This document shows, piece after piece, positions 1 to 10,494 of a stretch of 64,000 bases of DNA. The notes beneath the pieces were generated by a model. That model did not search any database and was not told the origin of the DNA. It worked only from the letters and a program-made list of their open reading frames with translations. A program made the position numbers and the translations under genes. Origin of the DNA: Chamaecyparis obtusa (Eukaryota > Streptophyta > Pinopsida > Cupressales > Cupressaceae); contig BSBK01000964.1 of assembly GCA_027943335.1 (NCBI GenBank), positions 126,501 through 190,500 of the forward strand, given 5' to 3'. Positions within the stretch are counted from its first letter, which is position 1, and the number at the start of each line of letters is the position of its first letter.

Positions 1-1462
1 TATCCAAGGGAATCAATATTGGTATCACATTTGAACCCTTCAGTTACAAAGAACCAAGGAAATGATGCTAATGAACCAATGGTTACGAAAAGCTGATACA
101 ATTTAAAAGATTGATTAGGATACTAGATTGATATGGATCTCAATGAATCTGATATGCCCCAAGCGATGAGGTCTTTAGATGAATCAACAACTAGACATGG
201 TTGTTTTCTTGATTACTAAGGAAAGATTTGATTTACAGACTTGAATGATGTGTAATACCATGCCCCCTTTGGAATGAAAATCAAAATCTGACAAGAAAAC
301 TCAGCATTGTAGTTTAGAAGCATGTTAATTGATTTGAGAAGTGGTTATACACGTCTGGGAATGCATTCTGCATCATTTAGAGGTCCTGAAGACCAAGTTT
401 GACTAGGTTTGACCATGAGTTGACCATGGTTGACCAAGTTGAAATTTGAATAGTTTGATGTGAGATAATCAGTTAAGTTGAAAAATGGATTTCTTTGATG
501 ATTGAAGGTCGATTATGCAAGAAGTTGACAATATAAACGATCTCAAATTTTGATTTTGATCCCGAAAATGGATTCTACTTGTTATTTTGTTGGAGGGACC
601 TTCATACAATGCTCAGTCCTTGTGTCATGTTTAGCATTTTTGTTTTTGAAGAATCGTTTAAGTGTTCAATCAATTTGTGAGACCATGCAAACATGCAAAG
701 TGCAAAGTGAAATGCAAACCTAAGACCTAGGACCTAGTCACTGATTATGTGTCAGTCATTTTCATCATTGAATTTTTATTAGGTAACCTGATAAATCAAT
801 ACAACATCCACTAGTTAGAAAACTATGAATATATGAATATCGATTTGTATGCTCAAGGATCAATACAATGCCCACTAGCTAGACAACCATGGACATATGA
901 ATATTGATTTTGTTTTTAGAATGTCAGATTAGATATAAGAACCAAGGCACAAATGCTAGGATGACTTGAATATCATGTCCATTTTGATATAGCAATTTGT
1001 ATAAGCATCAAAACATAAACATTGTGATGACCTGAATATTCCTTGTGTAACAAACACATCAAGTAGTCAAGAGATCATTCTAAATCCAATGTGAATTACC
1101 CGTAGTGATCCTTTATCATTGACATCCTTAGGTAAGATCGTGTTTCACAGTAGGAGTAAGAACTCCCTCAAAAAGATAATAGTTAGATCAAACTTCCTTG
1201 AATTTTCTGGGTATCAATGGTGAAGGTACTCATGGCCATCCAACACAAGATGAAGGCTCTTACAGACGGACACCATTTCAATCCAGAATTTATAAAGTTG
1301 TTAGATTTTCACATACAAGAAGAAGACAAAGAAAAGATTATGTCCCCAGTCATCACTCTCTAAATCCTATAAATAACATCATCGAAGAGCTGAAAAGGAC
1401 ACAATATGCAAAAATCTCAATGCGAATTAGTAAGCATACAAGGAGATTAAAGCATGTAGTAT
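1..1462 (-). repeat. GYP1 3' noncoding region, inverted copy of NA1 34437-35945
   Basis: From about position 20 onward this stretch aligns in reverse complement with the noncoding DNA that precedes the NA1 3' LTR. Shared landmarks include the segment around 1200-1440, which mirrors 34459-34716, and the segment with TTGACCATG repeats near 410-440. The 91-codon ORF at 1198-1473 is only a conserved noncoding segment read as protein. No gene is seen. AGTAT at 1458-1462 is one copy of the COP1 target duplication. Confidence 0.85.
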
Positions 1463-1711
1463 TATTGGTGTAATTAAATATTCACTAATTACACTTTACT
1501 TAAGTTTACTTAGGATAATGCATTTGCATATTAGTTGTCTTTGAGACACCAAGGAGTTTGCATTTCATTTTAGCACATGGTTAGGAGAATTTCCACTTTA
1601 GGTGTGATAGTTGTTTTCACATACCTCTTTGTGTGTAAGATCCACCTTTAGTGATCTTTTTACATTATCATCCTCTCATTGTTGCACATGTTGCACATAC
1701 TTTGATGTACA
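1463..1711 (+). repeat. COP1 5' LTR, first part
   Basis: This matches 8759-9007 almost base for base. The match breaks exactly at LTR-I and resumes at 6109. The last five bases, GTACA, are the left target duplication of LTR-I. Confidence 0.93.
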
Positions 1712-3789
1712 TGTTGTCATATTTTTGACACATTTTTGAAAGCCTAATTACTAGATGAGCTACAATAACCTAGTTTGTGTTATTATGTGGTGTGGATTAA
1801 ATTTGTGTTCATTCATTGTAATACATGGAAAAGAAAAGCAAATGAATAGCATTTGTATCTACACATACATCTATCTGTATCATTTTGTACTGAGTAGAAG
1901 GTAAAGGAGCTAAAAAGAAAGAACATTTATCTAGGCTCACACAGGCCGTGAGCATAGCCTTTACCAGAAATAAATGAATGAGTGTAAATATACATAAATT
2001 AAGAAGTGGTATTGGGGTACCAGACATTGCCTAGTAATTAGATGTTGATGCTTTTGTGTGCCCAGCGTGCTCCCATGATCCAGAACCTACAAAAGAAGAA
2101 GAAGGGAATTTGGGTTCGATCCAATGGATCTAAACAATGCCTGGTATCATAAAATAGTAATGCATATACACACTCAGCCATGCAACTCTAACAAGGGCTG
2201 TGCTCAGGGCATGTGCATGAGAATCATCCAAAGAACCAAAAGAGGCACCATGTTTTCACTGACGTGTTTGTTTCATGTGCAGATACAGGGAAGCTGATCC
2301 AACAAAGAATTTTGTGTATGATCTGGGTCCTTGATGTGGTTAACGATAGAGTAATTTCATCATACTTTATCTATTACCCCCTCAAGGGCCAAGAGCACAC
2401 ACTGTGTGTACATATAGAGGAACATTCAGATGGTCAAGCATCAAGTCAATAAAAGAGAAATAGAACAGAGCTATTTGTAGAGTACACAAGTCTATGGACC
2501 AGACGGGGCACTCTATTGCATAGATGTTCAGATGGCACAATAGTTAGGGTACACAATCCATATCCAGAAAAGGTACAACATGATGTTTCAAGGATAGACT
2601 CTGTACATTCATATTTTTCAATTTGCATTCTGTGATAATGCTATGGCATGAATATGATAAATCTGCATTATGAGCTAAATGCCAAAAGGCTCTAGTTGAT
2701 TAATCCATACAAACATGGCATATCCTCATAAGAAATAATAATGGATAATGCATAGATTAAGATGGTCCCATTTTATAGACCCCTGGCAACTGTATAAATT
2801 AGTAGCATGGTATCAATATGAATGAACAGTGAATGTATACTTCAAGTTGCAAAAAATAAAATAAAAAAATCAGCATGTCTTGGGCCAGTGCCTTGAAACA
2901 GAGGATATAATGGTAACAGGTGGAAATTCAATACATTCTCAGGCTGAGAAGAATAAGCAACAATAGGATGAACATGGTGTCAACATCAAATGGGTACAAA
3001 GCAACTCAACACAGTGCCAACGTTCTTATTCACACAAACAAAGTCAATACATTCTCGGGCTAAGATGATAAGTGAAAAACAATATATGGGTGCCCTAGTG
3101 AGCTCACAGGCTTTGAAATTTAGGAGGGTCACAACGTCTATAGATAGTCACCATCCATTGGCAACAACAAATTCAAATCAGGCCAGGCCTTACATCAAAC
3201 TCACCGCTATACACAGAGGAATATGGATCACAAGTGATCAAGTCAAATTTTGGCTTTCAAACTTGAACATTTCAACGCATCCAAACAACATATTCAGAGG
3301 CATCAATAGCAATGAACATATCAAGATAAAGAAGAGACATGCTATGACTAGGCTCATGGCCTTATGATGACAACACATTAGTATGAGAAATGAATGGCAC
3401 TAGGGATTGGTGTCGCAACCCTTCTCCACGGGTTCCCTTGTTCAATCCATTCAATGTAAAATCAACAAATGCGGGCACTGTTAAGCCCGAGCCTTCATTT
3501 AGATACCTTGAGACATCACAGGCTATATATGATAGTGTGCAACATTGACCAATTCATGGCGCCACAAAAACACAATAAGTGAAGGTATTATCAACAAAAA
3601 ATACAAAGTACAGTGTGCTCTCAAATATAGAGAGATAAAATAAAAGATGCTAGTTTTCGGAAAGCAAGCAATCCCCTCATTTTCAGATACAGGAGGAAAT
3701 AAAAAAGCATGCATAAGTTCAAGAAATATCAATAGTTCCCTTGCTTCCAATACGAATGGAATGTAAAATAGAGATAAAATGCCCTCGAA

Positions 3790-4955
3790 TATAGAGGAAA
3801 TCTGATGCCCTAGCTTATTTTATCATGAGCTATCATAGAAGCAGAAGGTTTGAAGTACATAACAATGAAAGGAAGTTCATTCATATGCCCTGGTTTCAAA
3901 AGAATTAGCATGGTAAGGAGACAATATTTGATGCTCTAACAAAGTTTCACGGGCCCCCAATTTAATAGAAAATCCATATTGCAATGCCCTTTTTGTGTTG
4001 CGGGCCTGTACATGTTAATAGTGAATCAAATAGTGGGCATGGCACACTGTGCCGCGGGCTAGAAGGAGGTAGCATTCAATAGCTATGATGCCCTACAATT
4101 GCAATGCCAGCCCTAATCTACAGGCATCCTAAAATCAAAATAGAGAGATGCAAAAGTATAATGCACGCAATGCCCTAATTCGTATGTGTAAGAGTATGAA
4201 ATGAAAGAATGCATCAATGCCATGGAGGAACAACAATATTTGCAAAGTGTGGTGTCATTTTAAACAAAGATGAAAAAGGGTGGTGGGTAATACAAATGGA
4301 AAAGACAATAATATATGCCATGATTAAAATATGACAATGCCATAACAAGAGATGCCCTAATCGGCATTTTCCAATAGTAATTATACTATGCCCTAGCATA
4401 TTGATGCTACCAGTGTTGTGCATTGACAAAACAATGACATATACCTCTCGAAGTAAAATAGGGAATTCATATTCAGAACGTGCCCTAGCTTATGCATCAT
4501 CAGGAATCTCAAAGTAAAGTAGAAATTATATATTATATGCATGCCCTAGCCCAGTTCTCAGGCTTATCTAACAATGATCAACAGAAGAAAGAAAAATTAT
4601 GCCATGCTACAGTGATTCCATGTAATGAAAATGAAATCCAATGAAGTGCCTACCTCAAGATCATGTTGCCGAATCAAAGAAAGACCGGTTGTTGTTTCTA
4701 ATTCTAGAATGGAAGGTTGCAATTCAAAGCTGCAGTGAGTTTGGAAATTGCCAGGTGCCGAGTTGCAGTGGCCATGATTATAGGAGAATGCCATTTCCGA
4801 ATGTAGAGTTTCAACATTATGTCCCCTTTTAGGGTTGAGTATCATTTATCTCCCTTTGATATATTTCATGGCCTTGGATTATACTTTGTAAGGATATTAA
4901 TATGGTTATCTCTTTTTGAGATAATTATATTAATTATTTGTTAGATGCCCTAGGT
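3790..4955 (+). repeat. Dispersed ATGCCCTAG-type motif cluster inside LTR-I
   Basis: ATGCCCTAG or a close variant recurs a dozen or so times at irregular spacing of roughly 40-120 bp, for example near 3800, 3883, 4088, 4166, 4353, 4388, 4480, 4541 and 4946. The spacing is not tandem. Confidence 0.55.
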
Positions 4956-5451
4956 TCTTCCCATAGAAGTCATGTTGACTTAGGGTGATTTAAGATGATG
5001 AGGTTATTTTTGCAATCATGTATTCATATATTTTAGCATAAGGGGATATTATTTTTGGAATATTTTTAATATGGATTGTATTAAAATTGTAAATATTTTA
5101 GATATTTTCCTCATTTTTTGAGTTGAGAATATATTAAAATATATTTAAATCCACTTAAAGGGGGGAATTTTTTTTTTTAATGTGAGTCAAAGAAAATACC
5201 TTTATTGTAAATTCTGACATGGCATTTTATAAGCCTTGTCAGAATATCATTCATTTTGCATGACTTAGTGGGTCCTGGGTCTTCTTTGACTAGGTCTATT
5301 TTAGGGACTCCAGTTTTTCAGCTCCCCTATTTTCTTGGGAATTAGGTATTTGAAATTCAGAGTGATGAGATCATGGTCCTAGTGGCTGAGGCTTTTCTAT
5401 TCTTGGCGATAGTGGTCTTCATTGTAGATTCTCTAGATTTTCTATATATGC

Positions 5452-5459
5452 CTCTCACT
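5452..5459 (+). promoter_or_regulatory. Candidate TATA box of LTR-I
   Basis: CTATATAT lies about 650 bp before the right end of LTR-I, a sensible place for a U3/R promoter. Motif only. Confidence 0.35.
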
Positions 5460-6108
5460 TAGGTGATAGAAGGCTAGTTCTTCATTCCCTCATTCTCACG
5501 AGGTGAATTTTGTAGCTCTTGTGAAGCAATATGATATTGTAGCTCCTTTTGTTCCAGCTAATAGAAAAATTGTTCCCTTCTTTTTCTATAGTTTGTGAGT
5601 TGGTTGATGAACTAAGTGTTATGTATTGTGATTGATTTTGATCCTTTACATGATAGTGTGTTCATTTAATTATTTTGCAAGCATTGGTTTTCTTGGAGGT
5701 TTTCAAATCTATATGCATCTAACTGTGTTGAGTTTTGAAAATTATCTTTCCTTCTCATTCACATTCAGCACCTGACTATTTTCTAAAGAGAAAATTAGAT
5801 TTGAAAGAATTGTGGAATTCTTGTTATGTGCTGGGGTTGCATTGTGAGTTTGTTTTCAGTTTGTGGATCTATTCAATTTGGTGAATCACCTAAGTTAGAT
5901 TTAGTCATTTCAGTTTTATGCAATCCCTCTATCCCTTTCCTTTCAAAGTTAGTGCAGTTCAGGTGATACAAATGGGGAAGCTAGCCCTTAATCCGGAGGT
6001 CTATTCTCAGGAAGCAGTCCCACATCTTGAGAGTATTCCCATGTTTCACGGGATTGCTAGGTTTCATACTTAGCCATCACGGGTGCAATCCCTAGTGACA
6101 ACAGTACA

Positions 6109-6345
6109 ATGGAGGATGATCCACCTTTGGTGGACATGTGATTCCACCTTGTGTGGGTGATATCTTATCATCTTCTTATCATGTAGTCTTATTGCATTGC
6201 CTATATATTTAGGCACTCCTACTTTGTAATCAATCAATTCAATTGGATATAATCAATTATTTGATTATTTTTCCTATCTCTCTTGTGCTATCTCTTGAGC
6301 TTCTAGATCTTGGCTTTTATTATTTTCCTTAGGCAAATTCGTACA
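6109..6345 (+). repeat. COP1 5' LTR, second part
   Basis: This continues the 5' LTR after LTR-I and matches 9008-9244. It holds a TATA box, CTATATATTT (6201-6210), with its twin at 9100-9109 in the 3' LTR. The end GTACA matches TTACA at 9240-9244. Confidence 0.93.
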
Positions 6346-6394
6346 TGGTATCAAAGTGATATCAAAATTCTTACATGGTGTCAGAGCCATAGGA
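6346..6394 (+). other. COP1 primer binding site, duplicated
   Basis: TGGTATCAAAG directly follows the LTR and is the usual plant tRNA-iMet primer site. About 30 bp later AAAATTCTTACA plus TGGTGTCAGAGCC (from 6375) repeats the LTR end and primer site. The second copy looks nearer to the tRNA consensus. The 3' LTR ends in the AAAATTCTTACA form. Confidence 0.7.
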
Positions 6395-7169
6395 GTTTCA
6401 TTGTATAGCCTATTTTGAGATATTTTTATTGCATGTCAAAATTGGAGCTTGCTGGTGCAAATCAGAGGTTGGCATCACATTAAAGAGGTCCAAAAACCCC
6501 TAAATCAAATTTTTTTTCATCCAAATCAGACATCTGAAGCCAAATCTAGAGCCATTTGAATTTTCAAGGTTCGACGACGGTGATTCAGAAAAAATAATTT
6601 TATAGGCGATTTTCAATCAGCGATATCTCAGTCATCTGGACTCCTTTTTTCAAGCAATTTTTTAATTTTGGGGTAGAATTTCATGATCTACACAATGGTG
6701 CAGGTGATTTTTGATCTCTGCTTTTGATATTTTCTGAAAATCACAAATCTTGATTTTTACAACTTTAGAGGCTTTGTTCGGGCTCATATGGACACATTTT
6801 CAGGTGCTATTTTTTTTGAAAGTTCATGATTTTTTTGTGTACTTTCCAGATCTAGTATCAGTTCGGATAAATTTTGAGTAGACATAGTACTTTTAGAATT
6901 TGGTCTATTTTGGCCTATTTTGCACTTGTAATTGATTAGATCATTGAGGGATCGTGTGTCTTATCTTTTTGAGTCTACTATAGCTTCATATTTTCTGTTG
7001 TAATTATTAAAATCAGAAGTCCACTTTGATTCATTTTGGCAAGTGGCAATTGTACATGCACTATATATAAAGTGACAAAATCATCTATTTTAAGGGGGTT
7101 CTTTGACTCATTGCATTTTGGGGGGTGCATTAATTTTTTTATCTCATTGTTTCATGTGAGAATTACATC
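6395..7169 (+). other. COP1 leader, no gene seen
   Basis: This AT-rich stretch between primer site and ORF has many T runs and no ORF of note. Confidence 0.6.
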
Positions 7170-8054
7170 ATGGATGGTTTAATTAAGTTGACAAGAGGAA
7201 ACTATAAGAAATGGAGTGAATTGGTTCTTGCTCATCTTAGCGAGCATAACCTATTGTCCTATTTGTATGAGTATAGACCTAAAAGTCCTTCTTACAATTG
7301 TGACTCTTACTCAAAAGTTGTTAAGGTTATCTATTTAAATATGGATATGGATGTTATGGATTCCCTTGATGACTATGATGATGAGATAGAAAATATTCTT
7401 AATCTTTGGACTGTTCTTTGGGAAATGTATGGAGATCCACATATTCCTCCACTTCCAAAATGTCTAGAACCTCCAGTTGCAGCTCCTTCTCCTCCTACTG
7501 AGATCACATCTCTTGATGATGAGTGTCTTCCTATAGCTACTCACTCTTGTGATTCAGTGCAACAAGATATTCCTTGTCTTCCAGTTATAGTTCCGTGGGA
7601 TGACTACTTGACAGACATTGCAGGGTTACTTGTGGAGTCCTACATTTCAGATTTGGGAGACTTCATTGATGATATTCATCTTCTCTTTGTTGAAGATGAT
7701 CCTTCTTTAGTTGTTTTGAGGGAGCATGTTGACCCTCATCTTCAATCTCCACTTGATCCTTCTTTTAAGATTGACATGATTGTGGATCCTTTGATACAAC
7801 ATTTGGAGGACATCTCTTTAACTTCAGAGAAGACATTTGACTCTTTGGAGATTGGTTTTCATGAGTCTCAAACTTCACTTGAGATGTCACATTGCATGGT
7901 TAAGGTTGACCATACTCATGTGTTGGAGATTCCTATTCAGTTTCCTGAGACATCATACATTTTGAGGATTCTTCCTAGAGATTGGGGAGGATTCATTGAT
8001 ACACCTATGGACTTGTTTCTTCCTAAGGGGAGGAACATTATTCAGTTTTCCTAG
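7170..8054 (+). CDS. COP1 gag-like protein (294 codons; frame stays open to 8321 past one TAG)
   Basis: The start ATG follows the leader. Residues 1-80 look like the N-terminus of copia Gag: KLTRGNYKKWSELVLAHL near residues 6-23 and a LW..LWE.YG segment near 79-89. After that the protein becomes acidic and proline-rich, with none of the usual Gag core and no zinc knuckle. The same frame continues past TAG (8052-8054) to 8321, so the ORF was probably about 383 codons before one nonsense change. Just after the TAG the frame reads IDRGAS, reminiscent of the DSGAS protease motif with Ser replaced by Arg, but this may be chance. The product probably had a Gag-like or packaging role; family assignment rests on the N-terminus only. 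Confidence 0.6.
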   Translation: MDGLIKLTRGNYKKWSELVLAHLSEHNLLSYLYEYRPKSPSYNCDSYSKVVKVIYLNMDMDVMDSLDDYDDEIENILNLWTVLWEMYGDPHIPPLPKCLEPPVAAPSPPTEITSLDDECLPIATHSCDSVQQDIPCLPVIVPWDDYLTDIAGLLVESYISDLGDFIDDIHLLFVEDDPSLVVLREHVDPHLQSPLDPSFKIDMIVDPLIQHLEDISLTSEKTFDSLEIGFHESQTSLEMSHCMVKVDHTHVLEIPIQFPETSYILRILPRDWGGFIDTPMDLFLPKGRNIIQFS

Positions 8055-8758
8055 TGCAGTTTCTACATTGATCGAGGTGCATCTATCATGGGTATACATT
8101 CTACATTGAGTGGAAGCTTTCTTTCTTCTCTTCCTACTTCATTTGAGGAGGCATCTTTGTCTTTGGAGTTTCATCCAAATTCTTACATGGATCAGTTATC
8201 ATTGGTTCCTTGTTTGTCACCTTCTTCTACTGGGCTTTCTCCTGATTGGTTCGTGGCATCTTCATCAACTAAGGACATGGTGACACTTGGGCATACTTCA
8301 GAGACATCATACTTCATTTAGATTCCCCTTCCTATCCACAATGGGAAGCCTTCTTACATCTATACTTGGTGTATCTTCTTCCTACGAGGAGAAATGTTAT
8401 TTGTAGGCATTGGACTATGTTTTGTCTTCAAGCACTTACTATCCTTGGAGGAGATTACTCATTATGGGGGGGATATCATGTCTCCTTGTTTCCTTCCTTT
8501 GGGGGGATTTTTTATTGTATATGCATGATGTATGTCATAATAGGGGGGTCTTGATTACTCCATCCATGCATGCATCTTGTATTCATCTCTCTTTTTGGGG
8601 GAGGTTTTTTCCCATGAGGTTTTCCCTCTTTCTCCACTTTATGAGAGATTGCATTGTTCTTGCATTTTGTACATGGGTACCTAACATCGCCTAGTAGTTG
8701 GGACCCATCTTGTATTGTGAGCTTAAGTGCATTCCCCTAATTTTCACTTAAGGGGGGG
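8055..8758 (+). other. COP1 tail with polypurine tract
   Basis: 8055-8321 is the readthrough part of the ORF. 8322-8743 holds several short poly-G runs (near 8466, 8503, 8545, 8597) and no conserved domain. TTAAGGGGGGG (8748-8758) directly before the 3' LTR is the polypurine tract that primes plus-strand synthesis. Confidence 0.75.
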
Positions 8759-9244
8759 TGTTGGTGTAATTAAATGTTCACTAATTACACTTTACTTAAG
8801 TTTACTTAGGATAATGCATTTGCATATTAGTTGTCTTTGAGACACCTAGGAGTTTGCATTTCATTTTAGCACATGGTTAGGAGAATTTCTACTTTAGGTG
8901 TGATAGTTGTCTTCACATACCTCTTTGTGTGTAAGATCCACCTTTAGTGATCTTATCACATTATCATCCTCTCATTGTTGCACATGTTGCACATACTTTG
9001 ATGTACAATGGAGGATGATCCACCTTTGGTGGACATGTGATTCCACCTTGTGTGGGTGATATCTTATCATCTTCTTATCATGTAGTCTTATTGCATTGTC
9101 TATATATTTAGGCACTCCTGCTTTGTAATCAATCAATTCAATTGGATATAATCAATTATTTGATTATTTTTCCTATCTCTCTTGTGCTATCTCTTGAGCT
9201 TCTAGATCTTGGATTTTATTCTTTGCCTTAGGAAAATTCTTACA
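8759..9244 (+). repeat. COP1 3' LTR
   Basis: This is a 486-bp TGTTGG...TTACA copy of the split 5' LTR, with a TATA box at 9100-9109 and AGTAC duplication at 9245-9249. Confidence 0.93.
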
Positions 9245-9857
9245 AGTACTTATTATTTTCAATTTTTGTTGATGTTTGATTGTGTTGTTGTAGATGAAAA
9301 ATCCTTTTTGGAGAGGAGACAGACTGTGTGACTCGGATGAAGCTTCAAAGGACTCTGACTGGATATGACATGTCTAAAGCATACTGGAGACCATAGGATA
9401 TGACATTGATATCCATCAAGTGTTAAGCACTAATAGGGTATAGACATTTGACCCAATTGGTGTACAGACTGATTTATTGAAAATAGGAATGCAGAAACAA
9501 ACTAGGAGATATGTACAAACTAAAGTAGGACTGAAAGCTGGGAAAGACCAAGATTGCATTGATAGATGGAGCATTTTGAACAAGTGGCCCCTATTTTCTG
9601 GGTTTTCACCATCTTGGTAGAGATTCTATTTTTTATACCAAGGTGCTTGTTTCCAAGTTTTCACCAAGGCACTTTCTCTTTTTCTCATTTTTTTGTATTT
9701 TTCATTTTTTCAATTTTTTTGTACTTTTGATATTTTTTACTTTTTTTTGTGATACATCAAGGTGTCTATTGCTAGGTTTTCACCAAGATGTTCATTTTTT
9801 CAGGACTTTTTCTAATTTTTATAATTTTTTAGGGACATTTTGCAAAGACTGAATGCC
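9245..9857 (-). other. GYP1 3' noncoding region next to the integrase stop
   Basis: Read on the minus strand this matches NA1 from 33861 to about 34420, including a block near 9290-9460 that mirrors 34270-34400. It contains the hairpin modules listed separately and long T runs on the plus strand. No gene. Confidence 0.8.
9581..9790 (-). other. Three repeated hairpin modules (GYP1)
   Basis: Modules lie at 9581-9616, 9636-9671 and 9755-9790, read on the minus strand. Each has an outer stem, GGTG, an AAAA bulge, an inner stem, a small loop, and the returning strands. The middle one has inner stem CTTG/CAAG with a GAAA loop and outer stems GGTG/CACC and TGCC/GGTA. The one at 9755-9790 has GCAA as loop and CATC/GATG as outermost stem. 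They correspond in order to the three modules after the NA1 integrase. Function unknown. Confidence 0.75.
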
Positions 9858-10494
9858 TTAGGCATAGAATTTCTTCAGATGGAGAAAGTTGATTGGTTCT
9901 CGGAGATGTTCTCCTTCAGTCGTTGAGAGTTGATAGGAACTAGAGCCAAAAGTAGTAGTGATTATAAAGGGACCCAACCAGTTGGGTTCAAACTTCCCCT
10001 TGCACTCTCTATGTGATTGATTTTTAGGATTCTCTCTCAAGACTAGATCGCCAACCTGAAATTCTCTGTGTTTGACTTTCTTGTTGTAGACTCCAGACAT
10101 TCTCTTCTAATATACTCTGAGATGATCATGCACTACTTGTATGTGGTCATCTATTAGTTCAAGTTCTTGCAACCTAGACACTCTATAGTCATCATCAGTT
10201 ACTAGACCATGCATTCTGATTCTTAGTGATGGGATTTCAACCTCAATAGGTAGTACTGCTTCAGAACCATAAGCTAAAGTGAATGGTGTAGCCCTAGTGG
10301 GCAATCTGATACTTGTTCCGTAGGCCCAGAGAGTTGGATTGATCATGAGATGCCAGTCTCTTCCTATTTTATTAACTGTATGGTGCAAGATTTTCAATAG
10401 ATTCTTGTTAGAAGCCTCTGCTTGTCCATTCCCTTGAGGATAGTAGATAGAAGACCAATGTTGTGTAATCTTGAATTTGGCACATAGATCATCT
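9858..10494 (-). pseudogene. GYP1 integrase, C-terminal part
   Basis: Integrase inserts element cDNA into the host genome. This piece holds the end of the catalytic core (reading YYPQGNGQAEASNK near 10435), then LWAYGTSIRLPTRATPF and AVLPIEVEIPSLR, typical of Tat integrases, and a C-terminal segment with YNKKV, F.VGDLVLRE and F.PNWLGPF. The frame ends naturally at 9858 after LHLKKFYA. Stops interrupt it, one just before 10100. The N-terminal part is at 11727-12279; SOLO1 splits the gene within the core. A near-identical C-terminus is in NA1 at 33416-33860. Confidence 0.9.

Larger units (their letters stand above)
1712..6103 (+). mobile_element. LTR-I, 4.39 kb insertion in the COP1 LTR, probable solo LTR of a very long-LTR element
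   Basis: It begins TGTTGTCA and ends TGACAACA (perfect 8-base inverted ends with TG...CA) and is flanked by GTACA on both sides (1707-1711, 6104-6108). A 5-bp duplication and TG/CA ends are typical of LTR retrotransposon integration. I find no internal LTR pair, primer site or conserved domain; the longest ORF (2990-3367) matches nothing I know. A TATA box at 5452-5459 about 650 bp from the right end suits an LTR promoter. A full element whose own LTRs are too diverged to see by eye, or a DNA transposon with very short inverted ends, is less likely. Confidence 0.7.
1463..9244 (+). mobile_element. COP1, non-autonomous copia-like LTR element inserted in GYP1
   Basis: Direct repeats bound the element: 1463-1711 plus 6109-6345 (486 bp once LTR-I is removed) and 8759-9244 (486 bp). 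About 15 differences by eye (about 3%) separate them. A tRNA-iMet-type primer site follows the 5' LTR and a poly-G polypurine tract precedes the 3' LTR. The target duplication is AGTAT (1458-1462) / AGTAC (9245-9249). The LTR starts TGTTGG in the right copy and TATTGG in the left, a one-base decay. The interior is only 2.4 kb and has no RT or integrase, so it needs help to move. Confidence 0.92.

Noticed and set aside
1198..1473. ORF of 91 codons conserved with 34459-34716
   Set aside because: The similarity extends evenly through stops and flanks of the GYP1/NA1 3' noncoding region, so it is DNA homology, not a gene.
2990..3367. ORF of 125 codons in LTR-I
   Set aside because: No family, no codon or motif support; likely chance in a 4.4 kb noncoding element.
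5151..5180. Polypurine tract in LTR-I (ACTTAAAGGGGGGAA)
   Set aside because: No LTR starts after it: sequence from 5180 does not match the left end of LTR-I.
1712..6103. LTR-I as a DNA transposon
   Set aside because: Inverted ends are only 8 bp and the 5-bp duplication with TG/CA ends fits LTR integration better; no transposase. Not fully excluded.
9643..9852. Phe-rich ORF
   Set aside because: Produced by T runs in the GYP1 3' noncoding region and hairpin modules.
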